A stretch of DNA of 55,766 nucleotides from Bacteroidales bacterium (GTDB lineage: Bacteria; Bacteroidota; Bacteroidia; Bacteroidales; UBA3663), in the NCBI GenBank assembly GCA_024694125.1, contig JAILKE010000081.1, positions 1 to 55,766 on the forward strand, read 5' to 3'. Below are positions 17,919-26,393 of this stretch, piece after piece. Below the pieces are notes generated by a model. It saw nothing but the letters and a program-made list of their open reading frames with translations, made no database searches and had not been told where the DNA came from. The translations under genes were made by a program, and so were the position numbers. Each line of letters opens with the position of its first letter. Position 1 is the stretch's first letter.

Positions 17919-17995
17919 GAGTAAAGGGTAATGGGTAAAGGGTAATGAGTAATGGGTAATGAGTAGAGAGTAGTGTGTAATGAGTAAAGGGTAGT
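17919..17995. repeat. Eleven heptamer repeats (GRGTARW)
   Basis: Eleven 7-mers (GAGTAAA, GGGTAAT, GAGTAGA, GTGTAAT and similar) begin 4 bases after the stop of the preceding gene. They are the purine-strand counterpart of the array in front of lpxK at 12340. Confidence 0.9.
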
Positions 17996-18094
17996 GTAGA
18001 TTGAATCGACGGGCGTAGCTGTTTCCATTAACATCTTTGCTTTTCTATTTTTCTTTCCATCTTTATCTTCTTGAAATCCCCCAAACTATTAAAT

Positions 18095-20194
18095 ATGTTT
18101 TTAAGATTACGATTCATAGGTGTTTTATTGCTGATGATCGCCCCGACATGGGGCGTGGCTCAGTCTGTGCAGCGCGGCGAGGTGCTGGAGTATCGAGGAA
18201 CAGACCCCAAGACCCCATTGGCCGAAGTCAATGTCGTGGCGAGCAATGCCGGTGCCGTACAGAGTGATGCTGAGGGTCGGTTCAGCCTGCAGTTCCGTAC
18301 GCTCCATTCGGGCGACGCCATCCAGTTCCGCCGTATAGAACGTTCCGGGTACGAGGTGATGAACAAAGAGGCTCTGGAAGTGGCGCGTGTGGCACGTCCA
18401 TCGACACAGGATGAGGCATCGGACAGAATACGTATCGTGATGATACCGCGTGCCACATTGCAGCGGTTGCGCGACGGATACCGCAATGTGACCGAGCAAC
18501 GTTATGAGCAGCAGCTGCAATTGGCCGAAGCTCAACTGGACAGCTTGCGTCAGGCAGGAAAACTGGCTGAAGAGCAGTACAATGCCCGTATCAATGCGCT
18601 GGAGGAGGCTCACGAGGAGAAATTGAACCAATTGGACACCTATATAGACAAGTTCGCCCGCATCGACTTGAGCGACCTCGACCAGGATGAACAGCGCATC
18701 GTGGCATTGGTGCAGGAGGGACGGTTCGAGGAGGCACTGCAGATATACGAAGAGCAACATCTGTCAGAACGGTTGCAGCAGAACCGGGCGGACATAGGAC
18801 GACTGTCCGAGATGCGTGACCAACTGTCCGAGGCTGCGCGCAAGAAAGCCATCGAGAACGAACGTCTGCGCCAGAGCATTGACCGTCAGGTAACCTTGTT
18901 GCGTATGGCGGGCGGCGAAGAGAACTATATGCGCGTGCACCAGATCCTCTACGAGACCTTCCTGGCCGATACAACCTATGCCGAGGCTCGACGTGAATAT
19001 GCCTTCTCGCTGCGAGGATTGGGCCAGAACAAAGAACTGCTCACGTTGCTGAAATCGGGCATAGCCATCGAGAAAGATCCTTACGCCAAGGGTATGATGG
19101 TGATGGATGTCTCGCAGACCTATTGGAACACGGAGGAGTACGAACTCTCTATCCGCTACGCCGAGATGGCTGACAGCATCATGACGCCCGTGATGGAGAG
19201 TAACTATGCTGTGGTGAGCCGCGGCTTGCCTTCGTGGAGCCTGTACAAACTGAGATACTACAAGGACCTGGGCGACATGGAGCAGTGCCGCAAGGTGGTG
19301 GACCGGCTCATGGCCAACTGGGCGCCGGACACGATGTCCCTGTCGAGCATTGCAGACTATAACTATGTGCTGGGGGATATGAGCGACTACTACTCGCTGG
19401 CGGGTGATCACCAGCAGTCTGTATGGGCTGTGCATGAATCCATTCGCCTCGGTGAGATATACTGCCGTCAGGCTCCATGGAACAATACATTGCACGAAGC
19501 CTATACCAATGCAACATCGGTGCTGATGGCCGAGGGCAGAAGGTCGGAGGCATGTGCCGCTGCCCGACGTGCAGTGGAACTGATGGGACTGCGATTGGAC
19601 AAGAACAACATGAAGGTGTTCTACAATGAGAACCTGCTCTTCTATTTCCTGTTGGCCGAGACGCTGGTACCCGCCGAAGAATATGCTCTGGCAGACAGTA
19701 TCATGCAGGATGTGGTACGCAGGGAGGTCTTTGAGAAGGCTGGACAGGAAAATTCATTGTACGCTCTGTACATCACACTGTTCCGTTACTACGAAGCACG
19801 TGTCTGGTTGAGCCAGGGTAGGATAGAAGATGCGCAACGCCAGGCAGATGCTACATTGGCAGAACTGTCTCGGCACGAAGACGGCGCCGGCTTTGTCCCC
19901 TACCTGCGCGGAGACATCGAGGCGCGTATAGCATGGGCACGCCAGGACTATGACGCGGCTGTCCGGTCTGCGCAGTCGGCACTGGAACACTGTCAGGCGC
20001 AGTATGCCGAGAGCGGCGACAACTGGGATGCCGACAATGTGTGCCGATGTGAGGTGCTGCTTGCCCAAATCTACCTGGCTGCCGGCCAACGGGGCAAATG
20101 CCAGAAGGCACTGAAACGTGCGACCAAGTTGGCGCCATTCGAATTCAATCGCCAGGCTATCGCTGCCGTCCAGCAATCGCTGGATAACCGATAG
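18095..20194 (+). CDS. Secreted TPR-like protein with regulatory-like domain and coiled coil (copy A)
   Basis: 699 residues from ATG 18095. After a signal peptide (cleavage near GVAQS) it has a carboxypeptidase-regulatory-like beta domain (about 22-105, with GTDPKTPLAEV, SDAEGRFSLQFRTL, GYEVMNKEAL), a coiled coil (about 115-285, with LDTYIDKFARIDLSDLDQDE and EGRFEEALQIYEE), then helical hairpins of TPR type to the end, closing with AGQRGKCQKALKRATKLAPF. The first 285 residues are nearly the same as in the protein at 24247, while the remainder differs widely. It lies 82 bases ahead of a large Cys-unit surface protein, which suggests that the two act together. Such proteins recur in gut Bacteroidales, with unknown function. 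Confidence 0.88.
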   Translation: MFLRLRFIGVLLLMIAPTWGVAQSVQRGEVLEYRGTDPKTPLAEVNVVASNAGAVQSDAEGRFSLQFRTLHSGDAIQFRRIERSGYEVMNKEALEVARVARPSTQDEASDRIRIVMIPRATLQRLRDGYRNVTEQRYEQQLQLAEAQLDSLRQAGKLAEEQYNARINALEEAHEEKLNQLDTYIDKFARIDLSDLDQDEQRIVALVQEGRFEEALQIYEEQHLSERLQQNRADIGRLSEMRDQLSEAARKKAIENERLRQSIDRQVTLLRMAGGEENYMRVHQILYETFLADTTYAEARREYAFSLRGLGQNKELLTLLKSGIAIEKDPYAKGMMVMDVSQTYWNTEEYELSIRYAEMADSIMTPVMESNYAVVSRGLPSWSLYKLRYYKDLGDMEQCRKVVDRLMANWAPDTMSLSSIADYNYVLGDMSDYYSLAGDHQQSVWAVHESIRLGEIYCRQAPWNNTLHEAYTNATSVLMAEGRRSEACAAARRAVELMGLRLDKNNMKVFYNENLLFYFLLAETLVPAEEYALADSIMQDVVRREVFEKAGQENSLYALYITLFRYYEARVWLSQGRIEDAQRQADATLAELSRHEDGAGFVPYLRGDIEARIAWARQDYDAAVRSAQSALEHCQAQYAESGDNWDADNVCRCEVLLAQIYLAAGQRGKCQKALKRATKLAPFEFNRQAIAAVQQSLDNR

Positions 20195-20276
20195 CCATCG
20201 CCGAGAATCTATCGCCAGGGCAAAACACAGACAACCACAAGAATAATAGGAGAATTTTAAAATATAGAATTGTAAG

Positions 20277-23200
20277 ATGAAAAGTTTTTTTAATTGTTTG
20301 GGCCAATCTAAGCTCCGCATCTGTATGTGGACCATGATTGCTGTATGCATGTGGGCAGCCACTCCTCTGTCTGCCCGACTGAAGGTGAAAAAGGTGACCA
20401 CAACGACCATCAGTAAGTATAGCCTGTTGGGTAATAGTGAAGCCCCTTTTGTCCTGTATTGTGATGGGTATGATACTTATATCACGCGTGACGCCAATGG
20501 CAAGACGCAGGTGTATGTGTATGATGACGGTACTCGCTATTCTTCCGTAACTGCCAATTGGTCCACGGATGAGAAATATCGTGTGAATATTGATACTTTG
20601 GGCCTCGACTGGCGATATTTCAATATTTATTTAGGTAAGGGGGAAAGTGGTACAAGTTCGTCCTATGTTTCATGTTCCGCTTATATTCATGTCAAAATGG
20701 ATGGAGGCCATGTCGGAAAGATCTTCCTCAAGGGAGAAGGCGCTTATAATACTACAGGTCATGTAGCATTCTGGGCTACAGATGGCGTGATACGTGGCAT
20801 TGATGCCGGTAATGCGACTTCGGAGATGTTAGGCGCTACGAGAACTGGTAACTCCTATATATATTTGTCCAATGTCAAGTATTTGTCTTATAGTAAGATA
20901 GGTTGCAATAACAGGGCGGCTCAGACTCGCTTGTTCATAAACTCGAATTGTGAATTCTATGAGGAGGATGCGAAGTATTGTCAAGATACAGATTATGGCT
21001 TAATGGGCCTTGTTGCTCCAGATTCAGCTGTTCATAATCTGGTTTTCGCCCAAGGTTCTGCCAGGATTCCTTCGGGCCATTCTATAGAATGTGATTTTTT
21101 TGAAGATAACTCTAGCTCATTGAACATTGAAGGGTCTCTCCATATCAAAAGATGTGATGGATGGGAATCTTCAAAGAATATATCGAACTATGGAACGAGG
21201 GTAACTATCCCATCGCATAAGCACTATCAGCGACTGATTACACCGGCTACATGTACGGAAGCAGCTGAATATGAGTCAAGATGTATGGAGTGCTGGGAAG
21301 ATTTGCAACCTACATTCAATGTAGAACCATTGGGCCATGATACTATAATAGATGCTGCATCACGAAAGATGTGCACCTATGCAAGTAGTTCGGAAGGTTC
21401 TCATTGTGGCAGGTGCGGTAAAACTCTGATTGCTCAATCTAGCGTGGCCGCAAGAACTCATTTGGGAATCGGTAGCGTGTTGCCTGATTCTTTGTCTTCT
21501 CACGGGTGCTTTACTGCCAACTCTGGTTCAACTATGAGATTTTTTATATGTTTGAATTGTAGTACGTATGTCTTGTCCAATGGAACAGCTTCGCATACAT
21601 GGGCTTATGTAGATGAAAATGCCCCTCAGTACATTCAGAATATTGCCAATAAATATTCCTTTGCAACAACCTGTAATTCTGTAGGTAGAAAATATCGATA
21701 TTGTACCCAATGTCATTGGATTGAGGCGGTGAGGGTTCTGACATCAGGACATTCTTTTGGCTCCACTGTGGAGCAGGAGGATGCAACATGTACAACTGCG
21801 GGACATGCTGCATATAAGCAATGTTCAAAATGTAATAAATATTTCCTTCCAAGCCATCTTCGAACCAGTAAAAATTATGTATTGTTGAGCAATCTCAACA
21901 TCCCGGCATCAGGGCATACCTATCTTAAATATGAGAGTGGAAATACTGCAAATATTGCAAGCGATGCAACCTGTACGTCTCCTGCTAAATACTGGAGGAC
22001 TTGTGCTACCTGTGGAGAGGTTAGCAATACATTCACAATAGATGGAGAATTGGCTCGAGGTCATCACTACCATATAGATCATATCGACTGCCTGAGTCAG
22101 ATCAATCCCTATGATGGTGACCTGACATTGAAATGCGCAGATTGTGACAAGACAAATGAGAATATTCCATTCTGTCACGCCGATATCTTTGGTTTGGCTG
22201 ATTCATATCGTACGGAGGGATATTGGTGTAAGTCTGAATTGATCCATACTGATACCATGCCAACCTGTGTGACCGGCTATGGTACGTACGAACTTACAGT
22301 CAATTATCATGGAACAAGGTCCAGTGAGACTTATCAGCACTTTATCCCTGCTAATGGTTATTTGCACCATTATGACGATGATGGAGTGTGCCGTGAACAG
22401 CATTATGTCATGAAGTATATGGGCGCTTCTGATAGAATTAGTAAGGATAAAGATGGTTTTATTCAATATCAGATGGATTCTGATGAAGAACCAATCGTAG
22501 ATAATACGGTGTATAGTACTAATGGCTACACCGTAACTCCTTATAAGCAGCAATTCCTTACAACAGGACTGGTGTCAATGCCTATCTATGATCCAGAAGA
22601 TGGGTCGGCCATGACCTATACGGAATATGATGTGCAGCAGTATGACAGTCGTAGCAGTCTGGAGAGCGCTTTGTCGGGAATGACGTATCCACACTATATC
22701 GGAATCGTCGGTAATTTCTCAATCGGTGGTTCTCCTATATTTACGGATCCAAATTCATTGGGCGTAATACAGCATGGACCTGGTGTTTACTGTACTATTA
22801 GAGATGCCAAAGTATATAGTGCAACTTCTGATTTCAGATTGGCCAGTCTTTCTTATTATCGTAGTTTCGCCAATACATTGTGGCAACCGTTGTATGTGCC
22901 GTTCTCAATACCGGTGGAGGATATGGAGGCCAAAGGACTTCAGGTAGCGCGCTTGAATGATACGCACATGTACGATATCGATTTCGATGGAGATATTGAT
23001 AGTGTGACGGTAGAGTTCATCCGCCTGACGTCTGGAACTCTGCTGCCTAACCGCCCGTATCTGATACGTTCTACAACGGAGTCTAACAACTATACTGCAA
23101 ATTGGTTCTATACGGACATTTATAAGGCAGTTGAGAACAGCATTGAGTGCTCGACGGTAGATCAGACTATATCTATAGTGGGTACCTACAGTGGACTGGC

Positions 23201-23543
23201 TGAGGGTGTGATGTACAATAACAATTACTATGCACTCAATGCGCAGGGAGGACTGAGCCGTGCCGCATCAACGGCAGCCACGCTCAAGCCGCAGCGCTGG
23301 TACATGAAGGTGGAGAACAAGGATGGTTCGCCCATCGCTACCAATGACTACTTCGCCGCATCCATCCGCGTGATGGGAGAGTGGGGCGACGAAGAGGTGA
23401 CCGGCATCGAGGAGTTGCCTACCGAGACCGAAGCCGAAGGCGAACGCCAGGTCTATTCGCTGGATGGCATGCGCGTGATAGACGGTAAACAGTTGCAGCG
23501 CGGAGTATATGTGGACAATGGCCGACGCATAGTCGTGCACTAA
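20277..23543 (+). CDS. Large exported protein with Cys-rich units (copy A)
   Basis: 1,088 residues, one of four paralogues. A signal peptide ends near PLSA. The N-terminal part (35-320) is beta-rich with repeating short strands (GKTQVYVYDDG, LGLDWRYFNIYLG, IHVKMDGGHVGKIFL) that suggest a beta-solenoid. From about 324 to 630 lie six units of C-x9-18-C-x2-C, most followed by a GH pair (for example ATCTTAGHAAYKQCSKC and ASGHTY), and a seventh CxxC. Then come EGYWCKSELIHTD (about 648), DPEDGSAMTYTEY, a domain starting LWQPLYVPFSIPVEDME (about 868), and a C-terminal YSLDGMRV...GVYVDNGRR that resembles a type IX sorting tail. Function unknown; surface exposure is inferred. The body is A/T-rich but the last 280 bases are G/C-rich. 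Confidence 0.85.
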   Translation: MKSFFNCLGQSKLRICMWTMIAVCMWAATPLSARLKVKKVTTTTISKYSLLGNSEAPFVLYCDGYDTYITRDANGKTQVYVYDDGTRYSSVTANWSTDEKYRVNIDTLGLDWRYFNIYLGKGESGTSSSYVSCSAYIHVKMDGGHVGKIFLKGEGAYNTTGHVAFWATDGVIRGIDAGNATSEMLGATRTGNSYIYLSNVKYLSYSKIGCNNRAAQTRLFINSNCEFYEEDAKYCQDTDYGLMGLVAPDSAVHNLVFAQGSARIPSGHSIECDFFEDNSSSLNIEGSLHIKRCDGWESSKNISNYGTRVTIPSHKHYQRLITPATCTEAAEYESRCMECWEDLQPTFNVEPLGHDTIIDAASRKMCTYASSSEGSHCGRCGKTLIAQSSVAARTHLGIGSVLPDSLSSHGCFTANSGSTMRFFICLNCSTYVLSNGTASHTWAYVDENAPQYIQNIANKYSFATTCNSVGRKYRYCTQCHWIEAVRVLTSGHSFGSTVEQEDATCTTAGHAAYKQCSKCNKYFLPSHLRTSKNYVLLSNLNIPASGHTYLKYESGNTANIASDATCTSPAKYWRTCATCGEVSNTFTIDGELARGHHYHIDHIDCLSQINPYDGDLTLKCADCDKTNENIPFCHADIFGLADSYRTEGYWCKSELIHTDTMPTCVTGYGTYELTVNYHGTRSSETYQHFIPANGYLHHYDDDGVCREQHYVMKYMGASDRISKDKDGFIQYQMDSDEEPIVDNTVYSTNGYTVTPYKQQFLTTGLVSMPIYDPEDGSAMTYTEYDVQQYDSRSSLESALSGMTYPHYIGIVGNFSIGGSPIFTDPNSLGVIQHGPGVYCTIRDAKVYSATSDFRLASLSYYRSFANTLWQPLYVPFSIPVEDMEAKGLQVARLNDTHMYDIDFDGDIDSVTVEFIRLTSGTLLPNRPYLIRSTTESNNYTANWFYTDIYKAVENSIECSTVDQTISIVGTYSGLAEGVMYNNNYYALNAQGGLSRAASTAATLKPQRWYMKVENKDGSPIATNDYFAASIRVMGEWGDEEVTGIEELPTETEAEGERQVYSLDGMRVIDGKQLQRGVYVDNGRRIVVH

Positions 23544-23556
23544 AACGCTGAAGACT

Positions 23557-23724
23557 ATGAAGAAGGTATATATATCACCCCAGGTGGAGGTCATCCACCT
23601 GGAGATGGAGGGCGTAGTGTGTGACAGCCTGCACAGCATTGTCATGGGCGGTAGGTCCGACGACTTCCTCGCTCCCGAGAACCGACGCAGTCAGGCGTGG
23701 GATGATTATGAAAATGGAAATTAA
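23557..23724 (+). CDS. 55-residue conserved small protein (copy A)
   Basis: ATG at 23557, TAA at 23722-23724, 13 bases after the large surface-protein gene. It starts MKKVYISPQVEVIHLEMEG, continues CDSLHSIVMGGRSDDFL and ends QAWDDYENGN. The MKK-x-Y-x-x-P-x-x-x-V start recurs in many short Bacteroidales proteins of unknown role. A second copy at 33103 differs at about a dozen residues, nearly all in the first 14; the following 34 are almost invariant, and most DNA changes there are silent. That pattern supports a translated, selected gene. No signal peptide or membrane helix is visible. One conserved Cys (residue 23) precedes a DSLHS segment. A bacteriocin-like or modified peptide precursor is conceivable, but no maturation enzyme lies nearby. 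Confidence 0.75.
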   Translation: MKKVYISPQVEVIHLEMEGVVCDSLHSIVMGGRSDDFLAPENRRSQAWDDYENGN

Positions 23725-23728
23725 AAGG

Positions 23729-23779
23729 AATTGACAAGGAATTGACAAAGAAGTGACAGGGAAGTGACAAGGACGATAC
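23729..23779. repeat. Four 11-mers (AAKTGACARRG) ending in GGACGATAC
   Basis: Units start at 23729, 23740, 23751 and 23762 and run into GGACGATAC at 23771-23779. This nearly repeats the array at 12244-12294, 11 kb away. The rest of the 522-base gap to 24247 holds a terminator, a promoter and a leader hairpin. Confidence 0.85.
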
Positions 23780-23893
23780 AACAACTTGCGTAAAGCGAAA
23801 TTGAGTAACCATGCGCCCGTTACTCCAAATCTTCCCAATAACTCCTGATAACTGCCTCTTCTATACGGAATTTTCATACAATTTCCTATATAT

Positions 23894-23925
23894 AAAACGT
23901 GCGGAGTAAAAAACGCACGTTTTTT
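23894..23925 (+). terminator. Intrinsic terminator of the first surface-protein operon
   Basis: A 10-bp stem (AAAACGTGCG with CGCACGTTTT, loop of 10) is followed directly by more T. It lies 170 bases after the small protein gene. Confidence 0.85.
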
Positions 23926-24000
23926 GCTTTTTAAAAGAGCTATTTTTGCAGTATAACAGTAATTTATATTGTACAATTTAACAATTTTTCAGTTTTTTCT

Positions 24001-24030
24001 TTGTCATTACTGAAATTTAGTGTATCTTTG
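24001..24030 (+). promoter_or_regulatory. Promoter of the second TPR/surface-protein operon
   Basis: TTG at 24001-24003, 19 bases, TATCTTTG at 24023-24030. The match to consensus is very good. It leaves a leader of about 210 bases. Confidence 0.8.
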
Positions 24031-24070
24031 CCATGTCTTGTTAGTTAAAAACCTGATATTTAATATCCAA

Positions 24071-24105
24071 AATTTAACTGAAGTAAGTCTGTTACTTGTT
24101 AAATT
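24071..24105 (+). promoter_or_regulatory. Hairpin in the leader of the second operon
   Basis: AATTTAAC pairs with GTTAAATT and AAGTAA with TTACTT around a 5-base loop (GTCTG), 14 bp in all with one 2-base bulge. It starts about 35 bases after the predicted transcription start and 170 before the ATG. No T run follows, so it is not a simple terminator. Confidence 0.6.
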
Positions 24106-24246
24106 GAAGGGGAAAAAGACATTAGGAGTAATCGGCTTGTATTTGTTCGTGTGTGTTGTGCTGTTGGTTGACCTCGATGTCAGCTGATGTGCAGGCAGTG
24201 CGTACAAGCGGAAATTGTCTCCAGGGCGTTCAATAAATAAATTCTT

Positions 24247-26352
24247 ATGCGTTTCTTTGCATCCTATATCCAAGGCTTGTGGTGTGCTCTGTTGTTGGGC
24301 ATACCAGCTGTTATGTCCCATGCTCAATCCATGCAGCGGGGCGAAGTGCTGGAGTATCATGGAACCGATCCTAAGACCCCATTGGCGGGAGTCAGCGTCG
24401 TGGCGAGCAATGCCGGTGCTGCAGTGAGTGATGCCGAGGGACAGTTCAACCTGCAGTTCCGTACGTTGCATGCCGGCGATGCCATTCAGTTCCGCCGTGT
24501 GGAGCGTGCCGGGTACGAAGTGATGAACAGCGAGGCACTGGAGGTGGCACGTATAGCACGCCCCGAGGCTGGCGCAGAAGCAGCTGCGACACTGCGCATC
24601 GTGATGGTGCCGCGTGCCACGTTGCAACGTTTGCGCGACGGGTACCGCAGCGTGACAGAGCAGCGCTACGAGCAGCAGCTGCAGCGTGCCGAGGCACAGC
24701 TGGACAGCTTGCGTCAGGCAGGACGACTGGCCGAGGAGCAGTACAATGCCCGCATCAATGCACTGGAGGAGGCGCACGAGGAGAAACTGAGCCAGCTGGA
24801 CACCTATATCGACAAGTTCGCCCGCATCGACCTGAGCGACATCAGCCAGGATGAGCAGCGCATCGTAGCGCTGGTGCAGGAGGGACGGTTCGAGGAGGCG
24901 TTGCAGATATACGAAGATCAACATCTGTCCGAGCGCCTGCAACTGAACCGTGCTGACGTGGCTCAACTCACTGCCATACGCGACCAGCTCGCCGAGGCAG
25001 CCCGCCAGAAAGCCATCGAGAACGAGCGTCTGCGCCAGAGCATAGACCGACAGGTCACGCTGCTCTGCATGGCGGGAGGCGAAGACAACCTGCAGCGTGC
25101 GCACCAATTGTTGCACCAGACCTACCTGGCCGATACCACCTACTGGCAGGCGCGCCGTGAGTATGCCTTCTCGCTGCGCAACCACGGCATGTACGCCGAG
25201 ATGGAGGCGCTGCTGCGCGCCGGCATCCAGACCGAGGCCGATGCCTATGGCCGTGGCATGATGTCGATGGAACTGATGATGGGCTACTGGCAGTGGGAGA
25301 AGTACGAGGCAGCCTACAGGACGGCGCAGTGGACCGACAGCGTGATGACGCCGTTGCAGCAGTCCAACTATGCCGTGCTGAGCAGGGCACTCCCATCGTG
25401 GAGCGAGTACAAGCTGCTCTATCTGCTCCGTGAGGGCAGACTGCAGGAGTGCCAGCCTATAGCCGAGCGACTGGAGGCGCAATGGTCGCCCGATACCCTC
25501 TCGGCCAGCAGCCTGTACGACTATATCTCGGTCGCATCCGTGCTGAGCGACTACTATTCCGGCGTGGGACAGAATGACCGTGCAGTGTGGTGTGCCGAGC
25601 AGTCCATGTACCTGGGTACCTACTTCGAACGTCTGATGCCCTGGGAGACCGTGGCTATCGATGCCTATGTCAATGTGTGCTACACCCTGATGGCTGCCGG
25701 CAGGATGGACGAGGCATGGCGGGCAGTGCGCCGCAGCGTGCCGCTGATAGCAGACCGCGTCGCCAAGGCTGGCACCATTTCGGCCTATGAGTTTGCCGTC
25801 AACAGCTACTACGTCATGGCCGAGGCTCTGGTAGCCGGTGGTCAGTACGTGCTGGCCGACAGCATCATGCAGAGTGCGCCAGCCCGAACCGCATTCGACA
25901 AGGTGGCGGAGACCGAGAAACCGTTGATGCAGATGGTGGTGGCATTCTATCACTACTACGAGGCGCGTGTGTGGTTGGCCAAGGGACTGGAAGAGGAGGC
26001 CGAGCGATATGGACTGGCAAGTCTGAACCGGTTGGCTACTCTGCCCGACTGTGAGGGCGTGACGGAGTATCTGTTGCCCGACTTCATGGCACGCATACAC
26101 CTGTCGCACGATGAATATGATGAGGCGATAGAACAATGTCAGCAGGCTATTGCAGTGAACAAGGCTGCATGGCAGGAGACCCAGGATGAATGGGAGGCGG
26201 ACAACCTGTGCCGCAGTTACATCCTGCTCGCCGAGATATACCAGGCAGCAGGGCGCAAGGGTAAATGCACCAAGGCGCTGAAACAGGCCAAGGCGGTAGC
26301 GCCGTTCGAGTGTAACCGCATTGCCATTGCTGCAGTCGAGGCAGCACAATAA
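24247..26352 (+). CDS. Secreted TPR-like protein with regulatory-like domain and coiled coil (copy B)
   Basis: 701 residues. The signal peptide ends near MSHAQS. Domain order matches the protein at 18095: beta domain with GTDPKTPLAGVSV, SDAEGQFNLQFRTLHAGD and GYEVMNSEAL; coiled coil with LDTYIDKFARIDLSDISQDE; and a TPR-like C-terminus ending AGRKGKCTKALKQAKAVAPF. The N-terminal half is almost identical to copy A, in DNA as well as protein. The C-terminal half keeps the helical spacing but only scattered identities. The surface protein at 26394 starts 41 bases after it, so the pair is one operon. The DNA is more G/C-rich than the surface-protein gene that follows. Role unknown; a periplasmic assembly or export partner is a reasonable guess. 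Confidence 0.88.
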   Translation: MRFFASYIQGLWCALLLGIPAVMSHAQSMQRGEVLEYHGTDPKTPLAGVSVVASNAGAAVSDAEGQFNLQFRTLHAGDAIQFRRVERAGYEVMNSEALEVARIARPEAGAEAAATLRIVMVPRATLQRLRDGYRSVTEQRYEQQLQRAEAQLDSLRQAGRLAEEQYNARINALEEAHEEKLSQLDTYIDKFARIDLSDISQDEQRIVALVQEGRFEEALQIYEDQHLSERLQLNRADVAQLTAIRDQLAEAARQKAIENERLRQSIDRQVTLLCMAGGEDNLQRAHQLLHQTYLADTTYWQARREYAFSLRNHGMYAEMEALLRAGIQTEADAYGRGMMSMELMMGYWQWEKYEAAYRTAQWTDSVMTPLQQSNYAVLSRALPSWSEYKLLYLLREGRLQECQPIAERLEAQWSPDTLSASSLYDYISVASVLSDYYSGVGQNDRAVWCAEQSMYLGTYFERLMPWETVAIDAYVNVCYTLMAAGRMDEAWRAVRRSVPLIADRVAKAGTISAYEFAVNSYYVMAEALVAGGQYVLADSIMQSAPARTAFDKVAETEKPLMQMVVAFYHYYEARVWLAKGLEEEAERYGLASLNRLATLPDCEGVTEYLLPDFMARIHLSHDEYDEAIEQCQQAIAVNKAAWQETQDEWEADNLCRSYILLAEIYQAAGRKGKCTKALKQAKAVAPFECNRIAIAAVEAAQ

Positions 26353-26393
26353 AATAGTTTTTGGGTATGTATAAAAAAATAATATTTGGGTTT

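Noticed and set aside
24007..26349. 780-residue open frame on the minus strand
   Set aside because: It is antisense to the TPR gene at 24247, whose signal peptide, domains and paralogue leave no doubt about the coding strand. It has the Leu/His/Gln bias of a shadow frame.
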